Assembly: GCA_017625435.1 (NCBI GenBank)
Contig: JAGAKX010000046.1
Span: forward strand, 1 to 41,724
DNA: 41,724 bases
DNA from: Clostridia bacterium
GTDB lineage: Bacteria > Bacillota > Clostridia > Oscillospirales > Acutalibacteraceae
Direction of reading: 5' to 3'
In this document: positions 16,301-23,490 of the stretch, piece after piece
Position numbering within the stretch: position 1 is the first letter of the stretch
Layout: each line of letters starts with the position of its first letter
The notes under the pieces: generated by a model
Told to the model about the DNA's origin: nothing
The model's input: the letters and a program-made list of their open reading frames with translations, nothing else
The model's database searches: none
Position numbers and translations under genes: made by a program

Positions 16301-16605
16301 ACGGGGGTAAGAATTGTTTATCAACCTTTACCTATATTGAATCAGCAGAACAGCTTATAAAACCAAACTTTAAGCTCTATGAGGACGGCACATTTATGTT
16401 TGTTTTTCATCCGCTAAGCAGTTATTTGGGTTATGGGACATATCGCCTTGACGGAGCAAAATTAGTGCTGACAACCAATGATGGTCAGGTTTATAAATTC
16501 AAAGAAGACAATTTCGGAAATTACGTATTTGATGCCGAAAACTCCTCAGAAAACCTTTATATGTCCGACATAGTTCATAAGGCTGTTTTTTACAAAACAA
16601 GATAA
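13315..16605 (+). CDS. BlaR1-type M56 metalloprotease receptor with a very large non-PBP sensor region
   Basis: 1096 residues from ATG 13315 (AAGGAGG at 13301-13307), 2 bp after the repressor stop. Seen: four transmembrane helices in the first 312 residues, the zinc-protease motif HEKAH (188-192) and the third ligand in RDIEAACDEKVL (E229), as in BlaR1/MecR1. After the last helix (about 290-311) comes a sensor region of nearly 790 residues. It contains two tandem copies of a domain with GIYITLDS...NWHNETD...ITPKD.VW..AYLLKPDTT (DNA 14656-14999 and 15082-15440), a middle module, and a C-terminal module. No SxxK/SxN/KTG penicillin-binding signature is visible, unlike classical BlaR1. The signal sensed is unknown; a wall-derived ligand or antibiotic is possible. 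Confidence 0.82.
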   Translation: MEDLFIKILNMSITASYFVVALMLLRAIFRKIPKWINCALWGLVGLRLILPFSFESILSLIPSAQTIPPDIAMSKNPQISSGIPAFNSVINPIISESFTPEPSYSVNPLQVVSFIASVLWITGIAAMLIYTLVSYLLLRRKTRESIKNADGTYICDAVASPFILGIIKPKIYIPSQVSDSDRNHIIAHEKAHIKRLDHLWKPLGFLILSFYWFNPLMWLAYIFLCRDIEAACDEKVLKNGGAELKKSYSEALINCSVPKKLVTACPLAFGETGVKQRIKNILSYKKPTFWIIISALIVSIILSACFMTNPGTTRINDVPGYGTIFKDVTKLQFFTGENTVYTTEDPTEELRGLKKVKLDKAGEVYYDYAYKIEINDRFLICIDNEFSLLTVMDNIYLNKVTDNSTDSSVTPIPTSTVYSIKNPEVFKDFFLDATDRTIIIDPEEVTVFTGYSGIYITLDSISNNNGIVSFNVNWHNETDKPVSFGEIFKIEYVDGTEYIDITPKDTVWITIAYLLKPDTTIPHTYSVAGLDMSRNGTYRISTNFSLEDGRNYKADCGFSFESIHGSLIDSADNTTITTTKIAATDNMSFITEYEGVYITLDSVTTDKNGTVSFNLDWHNETDRLINFGEVIKVEFDDGTGYLDITPKDAVWDALAYLLKPDTTVPHRHSLLNLDISRSGTYRITTTFAIPNTIYDNWSGPYKTQVIFSLTSTSNIGGTSDPSAIVTAKQLTIEDVIRLSKKGDELTWSDFDGFAYNELLTSYVGEDITRSFRIDDRFFVTILGNPAEKPRSVLINTPGNGAAGISLDIRNGNVEEWIQTHEQDPVIRTLSCSVRSFAVDKTGDNYNSFIDYGCYLPPVYNRIQYLPVIRIDSYDELMRFRDYFDDKMLFDDTYNDWYPTFQELCELYNTQYADFFKHYVLFIAYCTKSNTANYLSLGYANVSEGILTLCINEHESSDSGTDEITGCINVFEIAKSDVQDVNRAEAFVYGEIPSYDDGGKNCLSTFTYIESAEQLIKPNFKLYEDGTFMFVFHPLSSYLGYGTYRLDGAKLVLTTNDGQVYKFKEDNFGNYVFDAENSSENLYMSDIVHKAVFYKTR
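14656..15440 (+). repeat. Tandem intragenic domain duplication in the BlaR1-type receptor
   Basis: Two in-frame copies of a domain of about 115 residues (14656-14999 and 15082-15440) share GxYITLDS, NxxWHNETD, DITPKD, AYLLKPDTT and RxGTYRI, and differ elsewhere. They are joined by a Thr/Asp-rich linker. The fold looks like a beta-sandwich, but I cannot name the family. Confidence 0.8.
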
Positions 16606-16614
16606 AACAAAAAA

Positions 16615-16640
16615 GGCGGTTCGGATTTTTCCGAACCGTC
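16615..16640. terminator. Bidirectional terminator between the receptor and the Dabb gene
   Basis: GGCGGTTCGG (16615-16624), loop of six, CCGAACCGTC (16631-16640) with one wobble pair. A runs on the left serve the minus-strand operon; TTTTAT follows on the right. Confidence 0.75.
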
Positions 16641-16645
16641 AGCTT

Positions 16646-16948
16646 TTATATCTCAAAATCAAGACAGCTTCTCTGCTTTGTAAATGGGCTCACCTTTGTA
16701 TTTGCAACCTCCTGATGAAGGGGGTTGGAAGCATAGAATTTAAGAGCATCTTCACTAAGGAAGGTACTGTCGAGCATCAAATCTGCAGTAGATGTTGCAA
16801 GACCTTCCGTGTTGACCTTTATATCAACAAGTCCTTCAATCCTTCCGCTGAGACCTTCAAGCCCTTCCTTGATGCCCTGCTTTATATTTTCCTTTTCCTC
16901 GGGGGAAATTTCATCATTAAGATTCCATAAAATAATATGCTTTACCAT
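16646..16948 (-). CDS. Dabb (stress-responsive A/B barrel) domain protein
   Basis: A 100-residue single-domain protein starting MVKHIILWNLNDE, with the family's opening beta-strand and His, a long charged helix (EEKENIKQGIKEGLEGL), DIKVNTEG, ADLMLDSTF and a final YASNPLHQEVA segment. Dabb proteins are dimeric ferredoxin-like barrels; many bind small hydrophobic ligands, and most are uncharacterised. It is the last gene of the minus-strand SCIFF operon, 3 bp after the decarboxylase gene, so probably co-transcribed. Its function here is unknown. Confidence 0.8.
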   Translation of the reverse strand: MVKHIILWNLNDEISPEEKENIKQGIKEGLEGLSGRIEGLVDIKVNTEGLATSTADLMLDSTFLSEDALKFYASNPLHQEVANTKVSPFTKQRSCLDFEI

Positions 16949-16951
16949 ATT

Positions 16952-18283
16952 TTACTCCGTTATAACATCAATTTCATAAATACCGTAATACTTAAAGCAT
17001 TTTACGGCATTTTCCGTCAGTCTCTCTGCGCATATTGCAACGGGAATTGCAGGCGGACAGCTGACTGAGGGGGAAGCAAGTATTCTTCCCTGAGCCTCAT
17101 TTACGTGAATTTTTTCGGAAGGCTTAAAAAGAGCTTCGCGGATACTTAAAGCCTGCTCGCAGGGAAAAACGCCGGGCATCTTTTCATCAATTATTGCCTT
17201 TTTCGGTACGGAAAGCAGAACTTTTTCAAGATATTCAAGGTCTTTTTCACCGTTTTCGGGGGTTATCATCATAACAACGAAATCGGGGTCAGAGAACTCA
17301 ATTTCAATTCCGTTTTTTCTGAGAATACCGGCAAAATCCGTTCCCTTATATCCGTATTCCTTTGTGCAAAGAGTAATTTTCAGAGGTTCATTTCCCGTAA
17401 GCACGTAGCCGTTTTCAGAAAGCCTCTTTTTAATAGCGCTTATTCTTTCTGCCGTCTCCATTATCTTATCCCCGTACCCCTCACAGAGAGTCTTATTCGC
17501 TCTGTCAAGGGAAGAAAGAATAAGATACGAAGGGCTTGTTGATGCAAAAAGCGACATTGCCCTTTCTGCGTTATCGGAAAGACCGTCAGGCGCATTTTTT
17601 GATATATGAAGATATCCGCCTCCCGTCAGCACGGGAAGGGTCTTATGGGCAGAATCACAGCACATATCGGCACCGAGGGTTATGGGGTGGCGGTCTTCAC
17701 TAAGAAACTTAAGATATGCCCCGTGGGCATTGTCAACTGCTAAAAGCACACCCTCTTCACGGCAGACAGCCGAAATACCTCCTATGTCAGCGGTATTTCC
17801 GATATAATCGGGGCTTGTGATATAGACAGCTGTGGGCTTTTCTTCTGAGGATTTCAGAAATTTTCTGAGTTTTTCGGGTGTAATTTCAGCAGACACAACA
17901 CTTTCGGCATTTTCGGGATAAATCCATTTAACATCAATACCGAGAAGTGCAGATGCGGTCATAAAAACCTTGTGGGCATTTCTTCCTGCCGCCACAATGG
18001 GACGCCTTCCGTTTTTTTCGGCATACATCTTTATTAATGCCAGCATTCCTCTTATACCAAGCGAAGAGCCTTCTGCCGAATAAACGGTTTTTGCAGTACC
18101 GAAAATAAGTGAAGCATTTCTCTGACTTTCCCCGAGAATGCCGTCCTCGTGATACAGAACATCGGCACCCTCAATTTCGGTAATGTCATAGGGATTTTCA
18201 TTACCCTTATGTCCCGGAACGTGAAGTCTTACAGTACGGGATTTTATGTAATTTTCAATAAAATCATATACGGGAGTATTCAT
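16952..18283 (-). CDS. Orn/Lys/Arg decarboxylase family PLP enzyme (short type)
   Basis: 443 residues, fold type I PLP enzyme of the group that includes SpeA-like arginine decarboxylases and B. subtilis YaaO. Seen: LHVPGHKGN (21-29), DVLYHEDGIL, SAEGSSLGIRGML, VDNAHGAY with PLP-contacting D184 and H187, and the PLP lysine in DSAHKTLPVLTGGGYL (K214). The C-terminal small domain ends with a PPAIPVAICAE segment. The substrate could be arginine, lysine or ornithine; sequence alone does not decide. Its ATG shares one base with the stop codon of the SCIFF maturase (TAATG), so translation is coupled. This linkage of a polyamine-type decarboxylase with SCIFF maturation is unexplained. Confidence 0.85.
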   Translation of the reverse strand: MNTPVYDFIENYIKSRTVRLHVPGHKGNENPYDITEIEGADVLYHEDGILGESQRNASLIFGTAKTVYSAEGSSLGIRGMLALIKMYAEKNGRRPIVAAGRNAHKVFMTASALLGIDVKWIYPENAESVVSAEITPEKLRKFLKSSEEKPTAVYITSPDYIGNTADIGGISAVCREEGVLLAVDNAHGAYLKFLSEDRHPITLGADMCCDSAHKTLPVLTGGGYLHISKNAPDGLSDNAERAMSLFASTSPSYLILSSLDRANKTLCEGYGDKIMETAERISAIKKRLSENGYVLTGNEPLKITLCTKEYGYKGTDFAGILRKNGIEIEFSDPDFVVMMITPENGEKDLEYLEKVLLSVPKKAIIDEKMPGVFPCEQALSIREALFKPSEKIHVNEAQGRILASPSVSCPPAIPVAICAERLTENAVKCFKYYGIYEIDVITE

Positions 18284-19668
18284 TATCCGTTGCCTTCCAG
18301 GGACTTTGCAGCTTCAAGCATAATTGCACATTCCATTCTTTTTCTGAAAAGGTCGCAGCCGTAGGAATATACACCCTTTACAGAGCCCGTTGCGTGATAT
18401 GCGTTTGCGGCACATCCGCCGGAGCAGTAAAGCTTTGCCCAGCAGTCGGCACATTCGGGTCTTGTATATACGTTGCAGGACATAAATTCATCCTGAATCT
18501 CCGTGTTTGTAACACCCTCAAAAACACTGCCTAAACGGAATTTTTCCTCACCTACGAACTGATGGCAGGGATAAAGGTCCCCCCAGGGAGTAACTGCCAT
18601 ATATTCCGTTCCCGAGCCGCAGCCGGATACTCTCTTATAGATACAGGGACCGCCCTTGAGGTCTATCATATAATGGTAGAATGTAAAGGGATTTCCCTCT
18701 CTGTGACGTTTAAGCATAAGCTCAGCCAGGTCCTCATACTGCTTCATTACGACAGTCTTATCTTCTTCTGTAAGAGCCGATGGGTCATCGGAAGCACAGA
18801 CAACAGGCTCCATACTGAGCTCCGTAAAGCCCAGATCAAGCATAGTCTTTATGTCTTCAAGGAAGTCGGGGTTAGCGTGTGTAAACGTACCCCTCATATA
18901 GTAATTTCTGTTACCTCTTGCCTTGACAAATTTCTGAAATTTCGGAACAATCTGCTCCCAGGAGCCTCTGCCCTGATAGTCAACACGGAAACGGTCGTGA
19001 ACCTCTTTTCTGCCGTCAAGACTCAAGACAACATTGCTCATTTCACGGTTGGAAAACTCAATAACATCGTCGTCAATCAGCATACCGTTTGTGGTAAGAG
19101 TAAAGCGGAAATTCTTTCCCTTTTCCTTTTCAATGCTTCTTGCATATTCCACAAGCTGCTTTACAACGGTGAAGTTCATAAGAGGCTCACCGCCGAAAAA
19201 GTCTACTTCAAGATTTCTTCTTGTTCCCGAATTTTCAACAAGAAAATCAAGGGCACGCTTTCCCTCCTCAAAGCTCATTATTGCTCTGTCACCGTGATAT
19301 TTTCCCTGACTTGCAAAGCAGTAGGAACAATTAAGATTGCAGGTGTGTGCAATGTGAAGACATAATGCCTTCACAACCCCGGAGGTTCTCTTTTTAAGTT
19401 CACCTGCAATTGGCTTGAAGGTGTCCTCGGTAAAGAGCTTACCTGCCTTCTTAAGCTCACCTATCTGTGTGAGACAGTCGGCAATTTCTTCTGCAGTTAC
19501 CTCAGGATTATCGTGATATTTCGCAAGTATTGCCTTTGTGATTTCTTCAGGGGAATTGCTTTCATACATATTGATGATATCAAAAGAGGCATCGTCAACT
19601 ACGTGGACCGAGCCCGAATTTGTATCGAGAACAATATTCATTCCGCTGAGTTTATATGAATGTACCAT
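18283..19668 (-). CDS. scfB: SCIFF peptide radical SAM maturase (ranthipeptide synthase)
   Basis: 461 residues from ATG 19668 (CGGAG upstream; the longer frame from a GTG at 19686 starts before the ribosome site). Seen: an N-terminal peptide-recognition (PqqD/RRE-like) region (1-85), the radical SAM cluster motif CNLNCSYC (C110, C114, C117), VDFFGGEPLMNF, and a SPASM/twitch-type C-terminus with many cysteines (GPCIYKRVSGCGSG, YPCHQF, CADCWAKLYCSGGC). This matches the maturase family that forms a thioether in the six-cysteine SCIFF peptide, as shown for CteB/CteA of Clostridium thermocellum. The precursor gene lies 60 bp upstream, separated by an intrinsic terminator that probably lowers maturase relative to peptide. 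Confidence 0.93.
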   Translation of the reverse strand: MVHSYKLSGMNIVLDTNSGSVHVVDDASFDIINMYESNSPEEITKAILAKYHDNPEVTAEEIADCLTQIGELKKAGKLFTEDTFKPIAGELKKRTSGVVKALCLHIAHTCNLNCSYCFASQGKYHGDRAIMSFEEGKRALDFLVENSGTRRNLEVDFFGGEPLMNFTVVKQLVEYARSIEKEKGKNFRFTLTTNGMLIDDDVIEFSNREMSNVVLSLDGRKEVHDRFRVDYQGRGSWEQIVPKFQKFVKARGNRNYYMRGTFTHANPDFLEDIKTMLDLGFTELSMEPVVCASDDPSALTEEDKTVVMKQYEDLAELMLKRHREGNPFTFYHYMIDLKGGPCIYKRVSGCGSGTEYMAVTPWGDLYPCHQFVGEEKFRLGSVFEGVTNTEIQDEFMSCNVYTRPECADCWAKLYCSGGCAANAYHATGSVKGVYSYGCDLFRKRMECAIMLEAAKSLEGNG

Positions 19669-19686
19669 AATTTTTCTCCGATTCAC

Positions 19687-19710
19687 AAAAAATGCCGCCA
19701 GGCGGCGGCA
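19687..19710 (-). terminator. Intercistronic terminator between SCIFF peptide and maturase genes
   Basis: Minus strand: TGCCGCC (19710-19704), loop GCCT, GGCGGCA (19699-19693), then six Ts (19692-19687). A strong, GC-rich intrinsic terminator directly before the maturase ribosome site; partial read-through would set a high peptide:enzyme ratio. Confidence 0.82.
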
Positions 19711-19728
19711 AAATCTGTTTAACTTAAA

Positions 19729-19875
19729 TTAGTCCTGATTCTTGTTTTCGCACTGCTGATTTGCAATACCGCAGCTGGTCTTGCAAGCTGACTGGCAGGA
19801 TGTCTGGCATTCGCCGCAGCCACCGTTTTTAGCGCTTTCGCAGAGATTCTTTGTTTCAATTGTCTGAATTTTCAT
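19729..19875 (-). CDS. scfA: SCIFF (six cysteines in forty-five) ranthipeptide precursor
   Basis: 48 residues from ATG 19875, with GGAGGA at 19884-19889. Starts MKIQTIETKNLCESAKNGG, followed by the invariant core CGECQTSCQSACKTSC and then GIANQQCENKNQD. The six family cysteines are at 20, 23, 27, 31, 35 and 42. There is an extra Cys12. In C. thermocellum CteA, the described thioether joins the Cys of 'AC' to the Thr directly after 'KTSC'; here that position is Gly36 (codon GGT). SCIFF is nearly universal in Clostridia and its function is not settled. The gene leads the operon with the maturase, decarboxylase and Dabb genes. Confidence 0.95.
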   Translation of the reverse strand: MKIQTIETKNLCESAKNGGCGECQTSCQSACKTSCGIANQQCENKNQD

Positions 19876-19904
19876 ATTATATATCCTCCGAAACATTTTT
19901 TTAT

Positions 19905-19933
19905 AGTTTATCACATCATTCCACATAAGTCAA
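19905..19933 (-). promoter_or_regulatory. Promoter of the SCIFF operon
   Basis: Minus strand: TTGACT (19933-19928), 17-bp spacer, TAAACT (19910-19905), 30 bp before the ATG at 19875. Confidence 0.65.
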
Positions 19934-19967
19934 TTAACATATTGAAAAATATTAAAAAAGATTTGAT

Positions 19968-19996
19968 TTGACAGCACGGAGCGTTTGCTGTACAAT
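19968..19996 (+). promoter_or_regulatory. Promoter of the glycerophosphodiesterase gene
   Basis: TTGACA (19968-19973), 17-bp spacer, TACAAT (19991-19996). The longer open frame beginning at 19968 starts inside this -35 box, supporting the later ATG at 20028. Confidence 0.75.
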
Positions 19997-20027
19997 ATAT
20001 TTACAATTTTTTCGGAGGAAAGTTCCA

Positions 20028-20876
20028 ATGACTGCAATACTTAACAAATTCATTTCTCTTATTCTCGTCCCCATTTTCTTCAACACATTTCTTCCCTTTA
20101 TTCACATCGCTTCCCTTTTCAGCCTGCCCCAGGAGGTAATTTCTCTTTCAGAAAACGGAATCGGCTCAGAGGAGGATCCCGTGTTCCTGACAGCACACAG
20201 AGGCGTTCAGGCTGAAGCTCCCCAGAACACAATTCCTGCTTACGAGAAGGCTGTTGAATACGGCTATTACACCGCAGAATGTGACATTCAGCTTACAAAG
20301 GATAACGAATGGGTTCTTAATCACAACAGCGACACAGATGCTATGTTCTGCGAAATTGCGGAAATTTCCGAGTGCACACTCGCAGAGCTTAAAACCTTCA
20401 CATATAAATCGGGGGCTAACTTCTGGAAATATAAGGATTTAAGAATCCCCACGCTCGGCGAATATCTTGACGTTTTTGTCGGCTCTGAAACCCGTCCTCA
20501 GATTGAAATTAAGGCTGACGGCTTTGATATGCTTTATAAAATCATTGATGAAGTCAAGGCAAGAAATATGGAAAAGCAGGCAATAATCATCAGCTTTGAT
20601 TACGAGCAGCTTAAATTCATTGATGAAATGAACACGGGCATTGAGCTCTGGTATCTTTGTGATGAAATCACACCTGAAATTATTGCAAAAGCTGAGGCTC
20701 TCAACTCCGAGTGCTGGCTCTCACCTAACTTTTCCGCTAACACCGCAGAAACCATCGGGCTTGCAGTTGATGCGGGAATCGGCTGCTCTTTCTGGACTGT
20801 AAACGAGCTCGAGGATGCAAAAATGCTCTACGATATGGGCATAAGATACATCGAAACCGATATTTTTGTAAACTGA
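20028..20876 (+). CDS. Glycerophosphodiester phosphodiesterase (GDPD), membrane-anchored or secreted
   Basis: 282 residues from ATG 20028 (GGAGG at 20014-20018). Known role: hydrolysis of glycerophosphodiesters to glycerol-3-phosphate and an alcohol, in a TIM barrel. Seen: an N-terminal hydrophobic helix (about 8-33, likely an uncleaved anchor), FLTAHRG (H57, R58), the metal-binding pair in AECDIQ (E84, D86), LNHNSD with the second His (H99), IEIK, and a final SFWTVNELEDAKMLYDMGIRYIETD, typical of the family. The usual PENT motif reads PQNT here. Possible role: salvage of phospholipid head groups; the product could feed glycerol metabolism (glpK is at the right edge). Confidence 0.85.
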   Translation: MTAILNKFISLILVPIFFNTFLPFIHIASLFSLPQEVISLSENGIGSEEDPVFLTAHRGVQAEAPQNTIPAYEKAVEYGYYTAECDIQLTKDNEWVLNHNSDTDAMFCEIAEISECTLAELKTFTYKSGANFWKYKDLRIPTLGEYLDVFVGSETRPQIEIKADGFDMLYKIIDEVKARNMEKQAIIISFDYEQLKFIDEMNTGIELWYLCDEITPEIIAKAEALNSECWLSPNFSANTAETIGLAVDAGIGCSFWTVNELEDAKMLYDMGIRYIETDIFVN

Positions 20877-20882
20877 TTTTTC

Positions 20883-20918
20883 ATAGGCTGTTACCTCGGT
20901 ATCAGCCTATTTTCTTTA
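20883..20918 (+). terminator. Terminator of the GDPD gene
   Basis: ATAGGCTG (20883-20890), 12-nt loop, CAGCCTAT (20903-20910), then TTTCTTT. Confidence 0.75.
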
Positions 20919-20924
20919 TAATGC

Positions 20925-20953
20925 TTGACTTACGGGTAAGCTTTTTATATAAT
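20925..20953 (+). promoter_or_regulatory. Promoter of the GH3 gene
   Basis: TTGACT (20925-20930), 17-bp spacer, TATAAT (20948-20953), 37 bp before the ATG at 20991. Confidence 0.75.
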
Positions 20954-20990
20954 TATTTTTAAGTAAAATTTCTGAGAGGAGAATTCTTTA

Positions 20991-23450
20991 ATGAAGCACC
21001 CCGAAATTGTAAACAAAATGTCACTTGAACAGAAGGCTGCTTTTGTTTCAGGTCTTGACTACTGGCATTCTCAGGGATGTAAGGAATTAGGTCTTCCTTC
21101 CATCAATATCACAGACGGTCCTCACGGTCTTCGCAAAAAGAATGAGAATAAGAAGACAAGCGACGGAATAGGGCTCGGAAACTCCGTACCCGCTACCTGC
21201 TTCCCTCCCGCTTCCGCTACCGCCTGCTCCTGGGACCCCGAGCTTATTGAATATATGGGTAAAGCCCTTGCTGACGAATGTCTCAAGGAAAAGGTATCCG
21301 TAATTCTCGGCCCCGGTATGAACATCAAGCGTGCACCCACCTGCGGCAGAAACTTCGAGTATTTCTCCGAAGATCCCGTTCTTGCAGGTAAAATGGCTGC
21401 AGGCCTCGTTAAGGGTGTTCAGTCAAAGGGCGTGGGAACATCACTTAAGCACTATGCCTGCAACTCGCAGGAAGCATACAGAATGATAGTTGACGAGGTT
21501 GTTGACGAAAGAGCTTTAAGAGAGCTTTATCTCACAGCCTTCGAAATCGCCGTAAAGGAAGCATCCCCCTGGACTGTTATGAACTCATATAACAGAATCA
21601 ACGGTGAATATGCTTCCCAGAACAGCTATCTCCAGAATAAGGTATTAAGAGGCGAATGGGACTTTGACGGTCTTATTGTAACCGACTGGGGCTCATCAGT
21701 TGACAGAATTCCCGGACTTCTCTGCGGAACAGACCTTGAAATGCCTTCCTCCGGCGGATATAACACCAAAAAGATAATTGATGCCGTTAACTCCGGTGAG
21801 CTTAAGGTTGAAGACCTTGACAAGAGAGTTGATACCGTTGTTGACCTTATTATCAAGTCCAAGCCCGCACTCGAAAAGGGTGCAGAGTTCACCTTCGACG
21901 AGCACCACGAGGTTGCAAGAAAAGTAGCAGAAGGCTCAATGGTTCTCCTTAAAAATGACGACGGTATTCTTCCTCTTAAAAAGGGAATGAAGGTTGCAGT
22001 TATCGGCGAGCTGGCATCTGCTCCCCGTTATCAGGGTGCAGGCTCCTCGGTTATTAATCCCACTAAGCTCGACAATGCTCTCGAAGAGTTAAAGAAGCTC
22101 GGTGTTGATACGGTTTATGCAAAGGGCTATGACAAGAAAAAGGATGAAATAAATGAAGAGCTTTTTGCAGAAGCCGAAAATGCAGCTAAAAATGCAGATA
22201 TCGCTCTTGTTTTCGTAGGTCTCACGGAAGAATTTGAAGGCGAAGGCTACGACAGAGAAAACATTGAAATGCCCTCCTCTCATAATGCCCTCGTAAGCAG
22301 AATTGCAGCAGCTAATTCAAACACAGCAGTAGTCCTTGCAGGCGGCTCCGTAATAAATCTTCCCTGGCTGGGTGAAGTAAAGGCTCTTCTTGACTCAAGA
22401 CTCGGAGGTCAGGCTACAGGCAGTGCAGTTGCCAATATCCTTACAGGTGCCGTCAATCCCTCAGGAAAGACCAGCGAAACATATCCCCTTTCCTACTCGG
22501 ACAATCCCACCTACGGAAACTACCCTGCAGGTCCCGTTACAAGCGAGCACAGAGAATCCGTATATATCGGCTACCGTTACTACGATAAGGCAAAGAAGGA
22601 CGTTGTCTTCCCCTTCGGCTACGGTCTTTCCTACACAACCTTTGAATACAGCGATTTAACAGTTTCATCCGAGGAAATCAACGATACAGACACACTTACA
22701 GTAAGCTTCAAGGTAAAGAATACCGGTGAAGTTGCAGGTGCAGAGGTTGCTCAGCTTTATGTTGGAGATATTGAATCCACAATTTACCGTCCTCTCAAGG
22801 AGCTCAAGGCATTCAAGAAGGTATTCCTCCAGCCCGGTGAAGAAAAGGAAGTTACATTAACTCTTGAAAAGAGAGCATTTGCATTCTTCAACGTATATTC
22901 CGGAGAGTTCCAGGTTGAAAGCGGTGAATTTGCAATTCTCATCGGTGCTTCTTCAAGAGATATCAAGCTTATAAAAACAATTAAGGTGAATTCAACATCT
23001 TCAGCCACTATACCCGACTACTCAGTAAGTGCTCCGGCATACTACACAGCTGACATTTCCGCTATGAAGGGCGCACAGTTTGAAGCAGTTCTCGGCAGAC
23101 CTCTTCCCTCTTCTGAGCGTGACACAAGCAAGCCCATTGACATCTACTGCTGTCTTGACGATGCAAGACATACAAAGTGGGGCGGAAGAATCTGCAACCT
23201 CATTGAAGGTATGATGTCAAAATTCGGCTCCGATGCCAACGGTGACGGCAAAATGATTGCCGCTATGGCAACACAGATTCCCATCAGAAACTTCATTGCT
23301 ATGAGTATGGGTGTATTCTCTGTTGATATGGCAGACGGTCTTCTTATGATTCTCAATGACGATAAATCAAGCTTCAAGGGAGTTATGAAGATTATCGGCA
23401 GAATCGGACCTGCAATCACAAAGCTTCCCGCACTTATCAAATCTATCTGA
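20991..23450 (+). CDS. GH3 family beta-glucosidase (cytoplasmic)
   Basis: 819 residues, no signal peptide; ATG 20991 with AGAGGAG at 20975-20981. Domain order: TIM barrel (about 1-290) with ITDGPHGLRK, VGTSLKHYACN and the nucleophile in GLIVTDWGS (D232); alpha/beta sandwich (about 320-520) with VLLKNDDGILPL, VFVGLTEEFEGEGYDR and NPSGKTSETYP; fibronectin III-like domain (about 560-650) with FPFGYGLSYTTFEY and GAEVAQLYVGD; and a C-terminal extension of about 140 residues with a helical end. Glycine-rich start and all GH3 signatures are intact. Expected reaction: release of terminal beta-linked glucose (or related sugar) from oligosaccharides. Single-gene unit with its own promoter and terminator. 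Confidence 0.9.
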   Translation: MKHPEIVNKMSLEQKAAFVSGLDYWHSQGCKELGLPSINITDGPHGLRKKNENKKTSDGIGLGNSVPATCFPPASATACSWDPELIEYMGKALADECLKEKVSVILGPGMNIKRAPTCGRNFEYFSEDPVLAGKMAAGLVKGVQSKGVGTSLKHYACNSQEAYRMIVDEVVDERALRELYLTAFEIAVKEASPWTVMNSYNRINGEYASQNSYLQNKVLRGEWDFDGLIVTDWGSSVDRIPGLLCGTDLEMPSSGGYNTKKIIDAVNSGELKVEDLDKRVDTVVDLIIKSKPALEKGAEFTFDEHHEVARKVAEGSMVLLKNDDGILPLKKGMKVAVIGELASAPRYQGAGSSVINPTKLDNALEELKKLGVDTVYAKGYDKKKDEINEELFAEAENAAKNADIALVFVGLTEEFEGEGYDRENIEMPSSHNALVSRIAAANSNTAVVLAGGSVINLPWLGEVKALLDSRLGGQATGSAVANILTGAVNPSGKTSETYPLSYSDNPTYGNYPAGPVTSEHRESVYIGYRYYDKAKKDVVFPFGYGLSYTTFEYSDLTVSSEEINDTDTLTVSFKVKNTGEVAGAEVAQLYVGDIESTIYRPLKELKAFKKVFLQPGEEKEVTLTLEKRAFAFFNVYSGEFQVESGEFAILIGASSRDIKLIKTIKVNSTSSATIPDYSVSAPAYYTADISAMKGAQFEAVLGRPLPSSERDTSKPIDIYCCLDDARHTKWGGRICNLIEGMMSKFGSDANGDGKMIAAMATQIPIRNFIAMSMGVFSVDMADGLLMILNDDKSSFKGVMKIIGRIGPAITKLPALIKSI

Positions 23451-23460
23451 TGTATCGGTA

Positions 23461-23488
23461 AAGCCTGCCCTCATACGGCAGGCTTTTA
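23461..23488 (+). terminator. Terminator of the GH3 gene
   Basis: AAGCCTGCC (23461-23469), 7-nt loop, GGCAGGCTT (23477-23485) and a short T run, 10 bp after the stop codon. Confidence 0.8.
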
Positions 23489-23490
23489 TC

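Noticed and set aside
18562..19365. 267-codon open frame on the plus strand opposite the SCIFF maturase
   Set aside because: Antisense to a gene with all radical SAM motifs; no start signals.
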